From Shimia aestuarii (lineage in GTDB: Bacteria > Pseudomonadota > Alphaproteobacteria > Rhodobacterales > Rhodobacteraceae): 64,000 nucleotides of DNA. A program made the translations under genes and the position numbers. The notes beneath the pieces are model-generated. The model saw only the letters and a program-made list of their open reading frames with translations, was not told the DNA's origin and ran no database searches. Where the stretch lies: assembly GCF_900114635.1 (NCBI RefSeq), contig NZ_FOTQ01000005.1, positions 228,918-292,917 of the forward strand, read 5' to 3'. The stretch's first letter is position 1. Each line of letters begins with the position of its first letter. Of this stretch, positions 9,064 to 18,937 are shown piece by piece.

Positions 9064-9645
9064 TCAGGCGCTCGCAGCCTGCAATTCGCGTACCGTCTCA
9101 CCATAGCCGCCCGAAGCCACATAGGCCCGCTCGGGCGACGTGGAGATGCGCTCAAGCGCCTCGTTCCGATAGGGAAACCGGCCAAACTTGCGGATCACTT
9201 CCCGATGCGCCCGTGCATGCAATAGGTTGCTGGCCCCGGTTTCGGGCATCCGCTCAAGGAACATGCGGATGCACCGCTCTTGATCGCACAGGTTCTCTGA
9301 GTGCATCAACGGCATGTAAAAGAACTGCCGCGCCGGTTCATCGATCTTGAGATCCCATTTCTTGTCTATCGCGATCTTGGCTGCCGCCATCGCCTGGCGA
9401 TCCGATCCAAAGGCCTTGTGAGACCCCCGGAACATGTTGCGCGAAAACTGATCGTTCAGAATGATATAGGCCAACGTTCCGCTGGGATATGTCAGCCAAT
9501 GCGCAAAACTACCCTCCTGAGCGCGATCCCAGGTGGCTTCGAATCTGTCACGTATTTTCTGGTCAAGCGCGTCGGAGACTTCGTACCACCCGGCCGGACC
9601 CACCTCGTCCAGCCAGAACTCAAGTATTTCTTCGGGACCCACCAT
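9064..9645 (-). CDS. DUF924 family protein
   Basis: 193 residues, typical for DUF924. The family hallmarks are present: EILEFWLDE at the start, LAYIILNDQFSRNMFRG, and FFYMPLMHSE. It is all-alpha (TPR-like), presumably cytoplasmic; biochemical role unknown. The start ATG at 9645 has AAGGAG nine bases upstream. A run of 11 C (11 G on the coding strand) lies 27-37 bases before the start. Confidence 0.85.
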   Translation of the reverse strand: MVGPEEILEFWLDEVGPAGWYEVSDALDQKIRDRFEATWDRAQEGSFAHWLTYPSGTLAYIILNDQFSRNMFRGSHKAFGSDRQAMAAAKIAIDKKWDLKIDEPARQFFYMPLMHSENLCDQERCIRMFLERMPETGASNLLHARAHREVIRKFGRFPYRNEALERISTSPERAYVASGGYGETVRELQAASA

Positions 9646-9671
9646 CGCCCCAACTCCTTGTATTTTTTGCG

Positions 9672-9682
9672 CCCCCCCCCCC
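9672..9682. repeat. Homopolymer tract of 11 C in the 5' region of the DUF924 gene
   Basis: Eleven consecutive C residues on the plus strand, between the DUF924 start and the convergent-side end of the MFS gene. On the coding strand of DUF924 this is a poly-G tract upstream of the Shine-Dalgarno site. Such tracts slip during replication in some bacteria; here it is only a candidate, and sequencing error is also possible. Confidence 0.6.
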
Positions 9683-9758
9683 GAGGGTGTTAGTAAAAAG
9701 GCTACACTGAAAATAACTTATGCGAACAGTAACAATTTACAACAAAAGGTCACACAAG

Positions 9759-11018
9759 TCACTGTTGCTGCGCCACTTCTTCCTGAATCGTCTCGATCGC
9801 ATACTCCTGCGCCGCCTCGACAGCCACTGGTGACGCCGAAGGCATTACGGGGGTATAGCTGGCAGTATCTTCCACCGACGGGGCCGCCCGACGCGTGGCA
9901 CGATAGGCTGCATATCCGCCGGTCGCAGCCATCAGAATTGCCAGGAACACAAAGAAGCCCGACGGACCCGTCGCCTCCATCATCCACCCTGTCACCAGCG
10001 GCCCGGCAATTGCGCCCACACCGTTGACGAACACCAACCCACCCGAGGCCGCCGCCATGTCCTCGGTCTCCAGAAAGTCGTTCGCATGGGCAATCAGCAG
10101 CGAATAAAGCGGGTTCGATGTGCCCCCGACAAGCGCAGCGGCCACAAGCAGCATCAAGTAGTTGTCCATGAACAGCCAGCCAAGAACGGCACCGAAACCT
10201 CCGGCAAATGCCACCATCATGATCAGAACACGCCTGTCCATCCGGTCGGAAAGCCAGCCAAGAGGGAATTGGAACAGGGTCGCTCCGATGTAAAACGCCG
10301 CCACGAAGATCGACAGCTCCCTAAGGCTCAGCCCGATGCGCGTCGCAAAAACCGCAGACATGCCGAACTGGGCTGCGAAAATCCCTCCCAACAGCGTCAT
10401 GCCAACGACACCCAGCGGTGAAATCTTGAACAACTCGCCAAGACTCATCGGCTTGGTCGTGTCAAATGCAGGCGTGGGCGAGATCGACAACAGGATCGGC
10501 GCAAACGAAATCGAAACCAGTACCGAGGGAATGACAAAAAGAACATATCCGGACGGATCCGCCACCAGCAAAAGCCCCTGTGCGGACACGATACCGATCA
10601 TCATCACAATCATATACAGCGACAAGGCCTTGCCGCGGTTCTCGTTGGTGGCTGCGTTATTGAGCCAGCTTTCCGCCGTCACATACACACCCGAGAAACA
10701 GAACCCGATCACGACACGCCCCAGAACCCAGGCCCATGGCTCGACCAGCGTCGGGTAAAGGATCATCACGGCGGAAATGAACGACGCCAGCGCCGCAAAG
10801 ACCCGCACATGCCCGACACGCCGGATCATATCCGGCGCGACCCATGATCCGCCGAGAAAGCCGACAAAATACGCCGACATCACAAAGGACATCTCGTAAG
10901 TCGAAAACCCTTCCAGCTCGCCGCGAATACCCAGCAGCGTGCCCTGCATCCCGTTACCCACCATCAGGAGCATCATCCCGAGAAGCAGAGCCCATGCGCT
11001 TTTTAGAAACTGAAACAT
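9759..11018 (-). CDS. MFS transporter (YcaD-like)
   Basis: 419 residues with about 12 hydrophobic segments. The loop after TM2 is short, and the second half carries GWLSDRMDRR, the usual MFS loop between TM8 and TM9. The N-terminus resembles the YcaD group. The hydrophilic C-terminus (last 40 residues) ends in a Gln-rich tail. Start ATG 11018 has GAAGG upstream; 23 further codons upstream are not supported. Substrate unknown. It follows queA on the same strand after 111 bases. Confidence 0.8.
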   Translation of the reverse strand: MFQFLKSAWALLLGMMLLMVGNGMQGTLLGIRGELEGFSTYEMSFVMSAYFVGFLGGSWVAPDMIRRVGHVRVFAALASFISAVMILYPTLVEPWAWVLGRVVIGFCFSGVYVTAESWLNNAATNENRGKALSLYMIVMMIGIVSAQGLLLVADPSGYVLFVIPSVLVSISFAPILLSISPTPAFDTTKPMSLGELFKISPLGVVGMTLLGGIFAAQFGMSAVFATRIGLSLRELSIFVAAFYIGATLFQFPLGWLSDRMDRRVLIMMVAFAGGFGAVLGWLFMDNYLMLLVAAALVGGTSNPLYSLLIAHANDFLETEDMAAASGGLVFVNGVGAIAGPLVTGWMMEATGPSGFFVFLAILMAATGGYAAYRATRRAAPSVEDTASYTPVMPSASPVAVEAAQEYAIETIQEEVAQQQ

Positions 11019-11129
11019 GATGAAACCTTCGCACGTTTGTCGTTGGATGCAAAACCGATAGCCCCGCGACATGACCATGACCGACACCAGATGTCGGTTT
11101 TACGTCTCAAGGCTTTGAAAATCAGACAA

Positions 11130-12182
11130 TTACCCGGATGGCAGCAATAGCGACGCATCCCCATAGGAGAAAAACCGGTACTCGGAACGCACGGCATGGT
11201 CATAGATCCGGCGAATCCGCTCCGCCCCCATCAACGCCGACACAAGCATCATCAGCGTGGATTTTGGCAGGTGGAAATTGGTCATGAGCGCGTCGGCAAC
11301 GTGAAAATCAAAGCCGGGATAAATGAAGATGTCCGTTGGACCTTCCCATGGCGCGATCACACCGCTGCGAGCCGCGCTTTCAATCAGGCGCAGAGCCGTC
11401 GTGCCCACCGGGATCACGCGCCCGCCCGCCGCTTTGGTCGCGGCAATCTCGGCCGCCGCTTCCGGCGTCACCCGCCCCCATTCGGCGTGCATCTTGTGGT
11501 CCTTGACGTTCTCGACCTTGACCGGAAGGAACGTCCCCGCCCCGACATGCAGCGTCACGTGGGTGAACTGCACCCCCTTTGCCTCCAGCGTGGCCAGCAA
11601 CGGTGCATCGAAATGCAGCGAGGCGGTTGGTGCCGCCACGGCGCCCGAATGCCTGGCCCAGACCGTCTGGTAATCCGTCTTGTCACGCTCGTCAGCGGCA
11701 CGCTTGGCCGCGATATAGGGAGGCAAGGGCATCGACCCGGCCTCGGCCAGCGCGGCGTCAAAATCCTCGCCTGCAAGATCAAAGCCCAGAATCCCCTGCC
11801 CGTCTTCCTTGGCCTCCAGCGTCGCGGTCAGCCCGGCGGCGAAAACAATCCGCTCACCCTCTCGGATTTTCTTGAGCGGCTTGACCAATGCGGCCCAGTG
11901 TCCGCCCGCGCGCGGCTCAAGCAGGGTCACTTCGATCCGCGCCTGTGTCGGGCCATCCGGCCCCACGCGCTCGCGATAGCCCGAAAGGCGCGCCGGGATC
12001 ACCTTGGTATCATTGAGCACCAGCCGATCGCCGGGGCGCAGCCAGTCCACAAGGTCAGTCACCCGCGCATCGGTTATCCGGTCCCGCTCGGCCACCAAAA
12101 GCCGCGCCGAGCTGCGCGGTTCTGCGGGCCGGGTCGCAATCAGCGTCTCGGGCAGGTCGAAGTCGAAATCGGAAAGCTGCAT
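11130..12182 (-). CDS. queA: S-adenosylmethionine:tRNA ribosyltransferase-isomerase
   Basis: 350 residues, full length. It converts preQ1 in tRNA to epoxyqueuosine using SAM as ribosyl donor. Hallmarks: [10 protein letters not shown] at the start, [24 protein letters not shown] and [15 protein letters not shown] near the end. It starts five bases after the stop of the large AsmA/YhdP-like gene and may be translated from the same transcript. No other queuosine gene is nearby. Confidence 0.97.
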   Translation of the reverse strand: MQLSDFDFDLPETLIATRPAEPRSSARLLVAERDRITDARVTDLVDWLRPGDRLVLNDTKVIPARLSGYRERVGPDGPTQARIEVTLLEPRAGGHWAALVKPLKKIREGERIVFAAGLTATLEAKEDGQGILGFDLAGEDFDAALAEAGSMPLPPYIAAKRAADERDKTDYQTVWARHSGAVAAPTASLHFDAPLLATLEAKGVQFTHVTLHVGAGTFLPVKVENVKDHKMHAEWGRVTPEAAAEIAATKAAGGRVIPVGTTALRLIESAARSGVIAPWEGPTDIFIYPGFDFHVADALMTNFHLPKSTLMMLVSALMGAERIRRIYDHAVRSEYRFFSYGDASLLLPSG

Positions 12183-12187
12183 GGTCG

Positions 12188-15100
12188 TCAGTTGCTCAGG
12201 TCAGGCGGAGGGCGTTTGAAAATCTCCCGAAAGAATCCGGGCGTGAATGCCGATAGCGGATTGACACCGAACTGCAAGCGGTTTGACGGCCCCCGCATCG
12301 TATAGTTGAACCCGATCAGCCCCTCGCCGCGCTTTGATATCGGCCGCCCGATGAAGTTCACCGCATAGATCGGCGACACCGTGCCCTGTATATCGAACCG
12401 TTTGTTTTCGAACGTATACGTCCCATCCGCCGATATCCCCAGTGATGGACCAACCGCGCTGCTTTCGGCAATCACAAGCTGCTGGGGCGTGATGCGGAAA
12501 CGCGAGAAAACCTCCGAGAACAAAAGCCCCGGCCCATTAAGCTGTTCAATCAGCCCCACCACCGAAATCGCGTTCAAAAGCTCGGCCACGACCGGGACTT
12601 GCTGCACCTTGACGTTTTCCATTTTCAGCCGGCCATCATATACGCCGCGCGTCTTGTGTGGCGTCAGGGTCAGGCGCATATCGCCGCGAGTTGCCGAGTT
12701 GACCACGCCCATTGCAACGGCAATCTTGCCCCCTTTGGGCGAGGTCACCGTTAAGGCAGTGCCGTACTGGTGCGGTGTCAGTTCTCCGGTCAGACCGGGT
12801 CCCCCCTTGAACGCCCCAGTGAAGGTACCGGCAATGCCGTTGCTCGTGCTCAGGTCTGCCTTCACGTCCGTCAGAAAAATATCGTCCGTCACCTGCACCA
12901 GGTCGACGCGGGCGCTGATCTGGCTGGTTGCGCCGCCGGTGCCGCTGCTTCCAGCCTCTCCGGTCGTGCGGGGCATGTGGCGCATGTCAAACGTGCCAGA
13001 TGTCATCACAATTGCCGGGGCACTGCCTGCCCCGCGTCCCTGCAACATCCCCGTGCCCCTGAGCCAGCGCCCGACCTCGAACCTTTCAAGCCGCATGGTC
13101 TCCAGGCCACCTGCCGCGCTCAGCGTGATATCCCCCTGCGCGGTCAACCCGTCGGCCTCAAGCGCAATTCGCTCAACCTTTGGCGGGCTGCTCAGGGTGA
13201 CATCCGCCTCCAGCACCCCAACTTTGTCGGCGGCCTTTCGCCACCCCAGCGGCGGAGCCGACAGGACAACCCCGGCAAGGTTGGAGGTCAGCGTCATCCG
13301 CGGCGGCTCCTGCCCCACAAGGTCGATCAAGAACGCGGCCTTGCCTTCACCGCTCACCGTCCCCTTGGGAAGCCCGATGTTGAATTCGTCCACCGCCCTC
13401 TGGCTCAGTTCCGCCGTTCCGGTCAACTGGCTCTTTCCGGCGTTCTCCTTGCCCATCAGCATGTGCCAACGCCCCTCAAAGGGCAGCGCCCCGACGGTGC
13501 CTGCCCCGCTCAACTCAACCTCCTTGTTGGTGGCCAGGAGCCGCATGTCGGCGCGGATTTCCTTGTCCTTGATGAAATGCGTCGTCACCACGTCCCGCAA
13601 GATGCCACGCGCCTCGTATTGCACGTCTTCCGGCTCGACCTTGGGCTTCATCATCAACCGGGCTTCGCCCTCGACCTCCGCCCACCCCTTGGCAAGGTCT
13701 ACAGGAAGCCGCGCCTTTGTGAAAACCCGCAGCGGCTCACGATCCAGAAGCGACGCCGCCGCCGTCACAGAACTCCGTGCCCTGAGCTGCACCAACGCAG
13801 GTGACTGTTTGATCCGGGTATCCTCGACGATGAACCCAGTCCCGGCCACATCGACCCGCCCGCCCTGGTCGGCAAGGACCGTCCCACTTTCGGCTGCCAC
13901 GCGGAACTGGTTCCGGACCAGGCTGGCATATCCGCTTGCCTCCTGCACAGGTGGCATGGTCTTGAGCACTTTCAGCTCGGCATCGGAAAACTGGAAATCG
14001 ACATAAACCTCCGGCGGCGCGGCAACCCTGCTGCGCATGGCAAGGTTGATATCGTGAAGCGTGATGGCGTGGATATTCTCTGCGATCCACTTCCTCAGGT
14101 TGGGTTTGAGCCGGTCCGGCCAGATATTCAGAACCCGCGCCACGTCCAGCCCATCAGAATGCCCGTCCACCGAGAACTCCCACTGATCATCGGTCGTGTC
14201 CAACTCCCCGCTCAACGTCATGCGGTGCTCGCCCTGGTGAATCACCATTTGTCCAAGGTCCAGCTCGAACGGGTTCAACCGCAGCCGGAAATCGGCAAAA
14301 GACCGGTTGAGCACCATAGGAACGTCATCAAGCTCCTTGGGATTGGCCTCGAACCGGCTCAGTTCGAGCTGCCCCAGCAGCGTCCCCGGAAGCCCCTGTT
14401 CCATATCCTGAAGAATGGCCTTGCCTGACGCCGTGGCCTTGATCCACTTGCTGTCCAGCGACAGCTCGTCAAATGTAATCGACCCGCGCGTCGGATCATA
14501 TGTCAGATAGCTGCGCAATCCCTCGAACGGGACAGGCGGCACCGCATCATCGGGTTGCAGCACCCCCGCATCCACCCGAAGCGTTGCATTCACTGGCCCC
14601 AGCCGCCCTTCGCTGTCGGTCTCGCCACGCAACGAACCGGACAGCGGCGCGCGCACGATCTCCAGCCACGTCAGCGCCGCCGTCTGCGACGCGATATCCC
14701 CGGAGGGAATGTCTTCGAAGCTGACGCCGAACTGCGTGGCCGAGGTCTCGTACGACGTGTTCAGAAATGCCTCGATGCTCGTGGCATAGGCCCGCCCGCC
14801 CAAAAGCGTCATCTGCGTGGAAATCTCGATATCCTCGCCATCGCGATCCAACCGCATCTGCCCGCCATCCACGGTCCAGCCACGCCGCGCCCGCACATCC
14901 TCGTAGCGCAAGGTCATGTCATCCAGCCGAAAGGTTTCAAGCTGCGCCAACAACGGCAGATCGAGATACCCCTCGATCTGGTCCCCGAAGGTCGCAATCT
15001 GGGTATCCTTGCCGAATGGCCCGTTACCGCCGCCATCTCCGACCGAGATGTTGACCGTCCCGTCGGCAAGGCGAATGATTCTGAGAAACACGCCCGAAAC

Positions 15101-15562
15101 CCGGATCTCGCGGGGGGCGACCTGCCCATTGCGCAGTTCCGCCAGCGCAAGGCGCGCATCCACCCGCGCCAGCGTCACGCCGCCCCGGTTGTCAGGTGCG
15201 CGCAGTTCGAGGTTGCGCACCCGCAGCCGTGGATCCCAATTGTCCTCAATCACGAGCGAAACTTCGCCGAAACTGATATCGACCCCTTCAACCTGCGCCG
15301 CGGCTGCCTGCTCCAGGCGTTGCCGCATCCACTCCGGCGCCACCAGCGGCCTGTCCACGGCAGCCAGCAGAACAAGGGCAATCAATCCGGCGGGCACCAA
15401 TAGCCCCACCAGCGCAAACAGGCCTATGCGCCTTGCCCTACGGGGCCTGCGCCGCTGTTCAGGCGCTTTTTCGGGCTGGTCGTTCAGAGTTTCTGCCTCG
15501 GATTGATCTGTTATCGGTTGCCCACCCGTAGCAACTATATACGTTATGCCCAACCGACCCAA
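12188..15562 (-). CDS. AsmA/YhdP-like large envelope protein (DUF3971)
   Basis: About 1124 residues. One N-terminal transmembrane helix (about 47-68, [20 protein letters not shown]) after a basic stretch anchors a long, beta-strand-rich periplasmic region. The C-terminal part ([36 protein letters not shown]) is typical of DUF3971/AsmA_2 proteins. Members of this superfamily are proposed to form bridges for phospholipid transfer to the outer membrane. No ATG exists upstream of the helix: the longest frame starts with TTG at 15562, with no clear ribosome site and only eight bases from the divergent bcp gene, so the true start is uncertain. Confidence 0.75.
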   Translation of the reverse strand: MGRLGITYIVATGGQPITDQSEAETLNDQPEKAPEQRRRPRRARRIGLFALVGLLVPAGLIALVLLAAVDRPLVAPEWMRQRLEQAAAAQVEGVDISFGEVSLVIEDNWDPRLRVRNLELRAPDNRGGVTLARVDARLALAELRNGQVAPREIRVSGVFLRIIRLADGTVNISVGDGGGNGPFGKDTQIATFGDQIEGYLDLPLLAQLETFRLDDMTLRYEDVRARRGWTVDGGQMRLDRDGEDIEISTQMTLLGGRAYATSIEAFLNTSYETSATQFGVSFEDIPSGDIASQTAALTWLEIVRAPLSGSLRGETDSEGRLGPVNATLRVDAGVLQPDDAVPPVPFEGLRSYLTYDPTRGSITFDELSLDSKWIKATASGKAILQDMEQGLPGTLLGQLELSRFEANPKELDDVPMVLNRSFADFRLRLNPFELDLGQMVIHQGEHRMTLSGELDTTDDQWEFSVDGHSDGLDVARVLNIWPDRLKPNLRKWIAENIHAITLHDINLAMRSRVAAPPEVYVDFQFSDAELKVLKTMPPVQEASGYASLVRNQFRVAAESGTVLADQGGRVDVAGTGFIVEDTRIKQSPALVQLRARSSVTAAASLLDREPLRVFTKARLPVDLAKGWAEVEGEARLMMKPKVEPEDVQYEARGILRDVVTTHFIKDKEIRADMRLLATNKEVELSGAGTVGALPFEGRWHMLMGKENAGKSQLTGTAELSQRAVDEFNIGLPKGTVSGEGKAAFLIDLVGQEPPRMTLTSNLAGVVLSAPPLGWRKAADKVGVLEADVTLSSPPKVERIALEADGLTAQGDITLSAAGGLETMRLERFEVGRWLRGTGMLQGRGAGSAPAIVMTSGTFDMRHMPRTTGEAGSSGTGGATSQISARVDLVQVTDDIFLTDVKADLSTSNGIAGTFTGAFKGGPGLTGELTPHQYGTALTVTSPKGGKIAVAMGVVNSATRGDMRLTLTPHKTRGVYDGRLKMENVKVQQVPVVAELLNAISVVGLIEQLNGPGLLFSEVFSRFRITPQQLVIAESSAVGPSLGISADGTYTFENKRFDIQGTVSPIYAVNFIGRPISKRGEGLIGFNYTMRGPSNRLQFGVNPLSAFTPGFFREIFKRPPPDLSN

Positions 15563-15570
15563 GGAGTCCG

Positions 15571-16035
15571 ATGATGCTTACTGCCGATGACATGGCCCCC
15601 GATTTCACCCTGCCCGCCACCACCGGCCAGGATGTGACCCTTTCCGCCCTGCGTCCTGCTCCGGTCGTTCTGTTTTTCTACCCGCGAGACAACACCTCGG
15701 GCTGCACCAAGGAAAGCAAGCAGTTCTCAGAATTGCTGGGTGAGTTCGAAGCCGCTGGCGCGCGCGTCTTTGGCATTTCCAAGGATGACATGGCCAGCCA
15801 CGACAAATTTATCGCCAAACAAGAGCTGACCGTGCCGCTCCTGACCGATGCCGACAGCGATGTCTGCGAGAAATTCGGCGTCTGGGCGGAAAAAAAAATG
15901 TATGGCAAGACCTTCATGGGCATCGTGCGCGCCACGTTCCTGATTGATGGCACGGGCCGCATCGCCCGCGCCTGGCCCAAGGTCAAGGTTGACGGCCACG
16001 CCGCCGAGGTGCTGGAGGCCGTGAAAGCGCTGTGA
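15571..16035 (+). CDS. bcp: Thioredoxin-dependent peroxiredoxin, Bcp/PrxQ family
   Basis: 154 residues, one thioredoxin-fold peroxiredoxin domain. The peroxidatic Cys45 sits in NTSGCTKES. The second cysteine five positions later, found in E. coli Bcp, is absent (Lys at 50 region); Cys99 (DSDVCEKFGVW) is the only other. It may therefore work as a 1-Cys enzyme or resolve through Cys99. It reduces hydroperoxides in the cytoplasm. AAGGAG precedes ATG 15571. The stop overlaps the GTG start of the DUF455 gene by four bases, implying coupling. Confidence 0.93.
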   Translation: MMLTADDMAPDFTLPATTGQDVTLSALRPAPVVLFFYPRDNTSGCTKESKQFSELLGEFEAAGARVFGISKDDMASHDKFIAKQELTVPLLTDADSDVCEKFGVWAEKKMYGKTFMGIVRATFLIDGTGRIARAWPKVKVDGHAAEVLEAVKAL

Positions 16036-16865
16036 CGGACAAAAGTCTTGCCGAACTCGCCGTCGAGGTCCTGACCACAGCCGACGGACGCGATAAAACC
16101 GCCATTTCCCGGCGCAATGCAGCCCTGTGGTTTGACTCCCGCAAGGCGGGCACCCCGTTGCCCATCGGGCAGGCCACCCCGCCGGATCGCCCCGCGCGCC
16201 CCGCGCAGCCCGAATTGCTCGACCCGCGCGACGTGCCCCGCCGCCGCCCCGGCAGTCCGCAGGGCCGCATCGCCATGTTGCATGCGGTGGCCCATATCGA
16301 ACTCAACGCCGTGGACCTGCACTGGGACATCGTGGCCCGCTTCAAAGACACAGAAATGCCGCTGGGCTTCTACGATGACTGGGTGAAATCCGCCGACGAA
16401 GAATCACGCCATTTCAACATGATATGCGACAGCCTTAAAGCCAAAGATAGCTTCTATGGCGCCCTTCCGGCCCATGCCGGCATGTGGCGTGCGGCCGAGG
16501 ACACGGCAAATGATCTCATGGGGCGGCTCGCCGTCGTCCCCATGGTGCTCGAAGCCCGCGGGCTGGATGTGACCCCCGGCATGATCAAGGTTTTCGAGAA
16601 TGCCAAGGACACGCAGACCATCGAAGCACTCAACGTGATCTACGCCGAAGAGGTTGGCCATGTCGCCTACGGGTCCAAGTGGTTCAACTTCCTTTGCGGG
16701 CGTCACGCGCTCGATCCCAAAGCCGAGTTCCACGCGCTGGTCCGCCGCTATTTCCATGGCCCCCTGAAACCGCCCTTCAACGAGGAAAAGCGCGCCGACG
16801 CTGGACTGCCGCCCGATTTCTACTGGCCGCTTTCGGACGAAACGCCACCGGCCTACGCCCGATAG
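16032..16865 (+). CDS. DUF455 family protein (ferritin-like fold)
   Basis: 277 residues. The motifs HIELNAVDLHWD and the EESRHF / EEVGHVAYG pairs give the Glu and His ligands of a ferritin-like four-helix bundle that could hold a di-metal centre. DUF455 is distantly like the tRNA hydroxylase MiaE, but no reaction is established for this group. It starts with GTG overlapping the bcp stop (GTGA), so it is probably co-translated with the peroxiredoxin; a joint role in oxidant handling is only an inference. Confidence 0.85.
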   Translation: MTDKSLAELAVEVLTTADGRDKTAISRRNAALWFDSRKAGTPLPIGQATPPDRPARPAQPELLDPRDVPRRRPGSPQGRIAMLHAVAHIELNAVDLHWDIVARFKDTEMPLGFYDDWVKSADEESRHFNMICDSLKAKDSFYGALPAHAGMWRAAEDTANDLMGRLAVVPMVLEARGLDVTPGMIKVFENAKDTQTIEALNVIYAEEVGHVAYGSKWFNFLCGRHALDPKAEFHALVRRYFHGPLKPPFNEEKRADAGLPPDFYWPLSDETPPAYAR

Positions 16866-16958
16866 CCAATCGGCAAGATGCCGCGCAAAATCGCGCCCGC
16901 GACAAACCGTTCCGTATGGAATGGGTCAATTTCCTTGCCCGATCAGTCACCTGCCGTT

Positions 16959-17020
16959 AAGAACTTGCCGCGAGGCGCCCCCACTCAAGAGCGCCCACCT
17001 TGGGGATGGGACAAGGAACG
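16959..17020 (+). repeat. Leader element, copy 1 (before the M23 peptidase gene)
   Basis: The core at 16988-17012 contains CCCACCTTGGGG followed by ATGGGAC. It closely matches the leader of acpP (50984-51041, opposite strand), where CCCACCTTGGGG is followed by GTGGGAC; both have AAGAAC about 25-30 bases upstream of the core. The core can fold as a short hairpin (CCCA paired with TGGG). It ends just before the ribosome site of the M23 gene. Function unknown. Confidence 0.55.
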
Positions 17021-17025
17021 AACTG

Positions 17026-18339
17026 GTGAGAACAACACTCGAAATCCGGCTGCATGCCTTTCTGGAGCGCTTTTTTCCGGAACGCCGCCTCTTTCTGAGA
17101 TCCGACACAGACACCCGCTTTATCCGGCTTCGGCCCTCCACGCAGCTGATCGCCTTCGTCGGCTCCACGCTGATCGTCGCATGGACCATTGTTGCCACCG
17201 CGATCCTGCTGATGGACAGTATCGGCTCGGGCAACTTCCGCGAACAGGCCAAGCGTGACCAGCAGACCTATGAACTGCGCCTGAACGAAATGTCGGCGGA
17301 ACGCGATGCCCGCACCTCCGAAGCGCTCGCGGCACAAAACCGCTTCAACACTGCCTTGCAGCAAATTTCCGTGATGCAGTCACAGCTTCTGGAATCCGAA
17401 ACCCGCCGCCGCGAGCTGGAAACCGGGATTGAGGTCATTCAGGCCACGCTGCGCCGCACCATGAAGGAACGTGAAACCGCACTGGCCGAACTGAAGTCAC
17501 GTGAGTCGCAACAGGACAAAAACGGCACCGCACTGGCCGCCAATTCGCTGCTGGGCAATGACATGCTCGGCATTCTGTCCGAAGCGCTGGCCGAAACCGC
17601 GCTGGAACGCGATCAGGTCATCGCCGATGCCCAGGCCGCCCTGCACGATGCCGAAGAGGCGCGGCTCGATCTGGCGCTGATGGAAGAAAAGAACGAGCAG
17701 ATTTTCCGCCAACTCGAAGATGCCATGACCGTGTCCGTCGAGCCGCTGACCAAGATGTTCACAGCTGCCGGGCTCGACACCAAGACCCTCATGGAAGAGG
17801 TCCGGCGCGGCTATAGCGGTCAGGGCGGCCCGATGATGCCGATCTCCTTCTCCACCTCGGGCGGCGATCTAACCCCTGAGGCACAGCGCGCCAATCGTCT
17901 GCTGGACCAGATGGACCAGCTCAACATGTACCGCATTGCCGCTGAAACCGCCCCCTTCGCCAACCCGCTGAAATCCGCGTTCCGCTATACCTCCGGTTTC
18001 GGAATGCGCTGGGGCCGCATGCACAAGGGCACCGATTTCGCCGCCCGCTACGGCACACCGATCCACGCGACCGCCGACGGTGTGGTCGTTCATGCCGACT
18101 GGCTGTCAGGCTACGGTCGCCTGATCAAGATCAAGCACGAGTTCGGCATCGAGACCCGCTACGCCCATCTGGCAAAAATCCGCGTAAAAGAGGGGCAAAG
18201 GGTCTCGCGTGGCGAGCTTATTGGTGATATGGGCAACTCCGGACGTTCTACCGGCACGCATTTGCATTACGAAGTACGCGTGAACGGTCGAGCCGTGAAC
18301 CCGATGACCTTTATCAAGGCTGGAAGAGATGTTTTCTAA
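17026..18339 (+). CDS. M23 (LytM) family peptidoglycan endopeptidase
   Basis: 437 residues. Short N-terminal cytoplasmic stretch, one transmembrane helix (about 42-63), a long periplasmic coiled coil (about 68-240), then a C-terminal M23 domain (about 310-430). Zinc ligands are visible: HKGTDFAA gives His and Asp, THLHYEV gives the final HxH. It should cleave peptide cross-links in the cell wall. The GTG at 17026 is chosen because AAGGA stands nine bases upstream; an ATG at 16921 would translate the leader repeat. It overlaps the bactofilin gene by 11 bases, a pairing known to control local wall shape in other bacteria. Confidence 0.9.
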   Translation: MRTTLEIRLHAFLERFFPERRLFLRSDTDTRFIRLRPSTQLIAFVGSTLIVAWTIVATAILLMDSIGSGNFREQAKRDQQTYELRLNEMSAERDARTSEALAAQNRFNTALQQISVMQSQLLESETRRRELETGIEVIQATLRRTMKERETALAELKSRESQQDKNGTALAANSLLGNDMLGILSEALAETALERDQVIADAQAALHDAEEARLDLALMEEKNEQIFRQLEDAMTVSVEPLTKMFTAAGLDTKTLMEEVRRGYSGQGGPMMPISFSTSGGDLTPEAQRANRLLDQMDQLNMYRIAAETAPFANPLKSAFRYTSGFGMRWGRMHKGTDFAARYGTPIHATADGVVVHADWLSGYGRLIKIKHEFGIETRYAHLAKIRVKEGQRVSRGELIGDMGNSGRSTGTHLHYEVRVNGRAVNPMTFIKAGRDVF

Positions 18340-18838
18340 GAGCAAAATCAACGAACCTGCACCGAAATCCGCTGATCCGGCCAAGCCCGCAGCCCCGGAT
18401 TCCCCGGCAATCCCCGCCGCTCCTGCCAAGGGCAGCGACTTCAAGGCGTCCGCCCCCAAGGCCAAGCCGCCGGCCTCGGTCCTCTCTTCGGATCTGCACA
18501 TCACCGGCAACCTGCGCACCACGGGCGATATCCAGGTTGAAGGCACCGTGGAAGGCGATATTCGCGCCCACCTGCTGACCGTCGGTGAAAGCGCCACGAT
18601 CAAGGGCGAAGTCACCGCCGATGATGTCGTGGTCAATGGCCGCATCGTGGGCCGTGTACGAGGCCTGAAGGTGCGCCTGACATCGACCGCCCGCGTCGAA
18701 GGCGACATCATTCACAAGACCATCGCGATCGAAAGCGGCGCCCATTTCGAAGGCTCGGTTCAGCGTCAGGACGATCCGCTCACCAAAAAAGGTGAAGCCC
18801 CCGCGCCCAAGGCCGCCGCGCCCAAGGCCAACGGTTAA
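18329..18838 (+). CDS. Bactofilin (polymer-forming cytoskeletal protein)
   Basis: 169 residues. A Pro/Ala-rich disordered N-tail (about 1-45) precedes a beta-helical bactofilin/DUF583 core (about 50-148) with short regular turns such as GNLRTTGDIQVEGTVEGDIR. A second low-complexity tail ends with repeated APKAA. Bactofilins form stable, nucleotide-free filaments at the inner membrane and recruit wall enzymes. Its start overlaps the M23 endopeptidase stop by 11 bases, so the partners are likely produced together. A terminator follows. Confidence 0.93.
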   Translation: MFSKSKINEPAPKSADPAKPAAPDSPAIPAAPAKGSDFKASAPKAKPPASVLSSDLHITGNLRTTGDIQVEGTVEGDIRAHLLTVGESATIKGEVTADDVVVNGRIVGRVRGLKVRLTSTARVEGDIIHKTIAIESGAHFEGSVQRQDDPLTKKGEAPAPKAAAPKANG

Positions 18839-18860
18839 GAAACCAACCAGATCAACTTGA

Positions 18861-18889
18861 AACGCCGCCCGTTCGAGGCGGCGTTTTTT
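18861..18889 (+). terminator. Intrinsic terminator after bactofilin
   Basis: Perfect nine-base stem AACGCCGCC / GGCGGCGTT with a seven-base loop, followed by TTTT on the plus strand. It ends the M23-bactofilin operon and separates it from the convergent Hint gene. Confidence 0.85.
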
Positions 18890-18937
18890 GTTGGGCCTGA
18901 CGACGCGGCACGCGCCATGGCGCGATACCGTCTTGTC

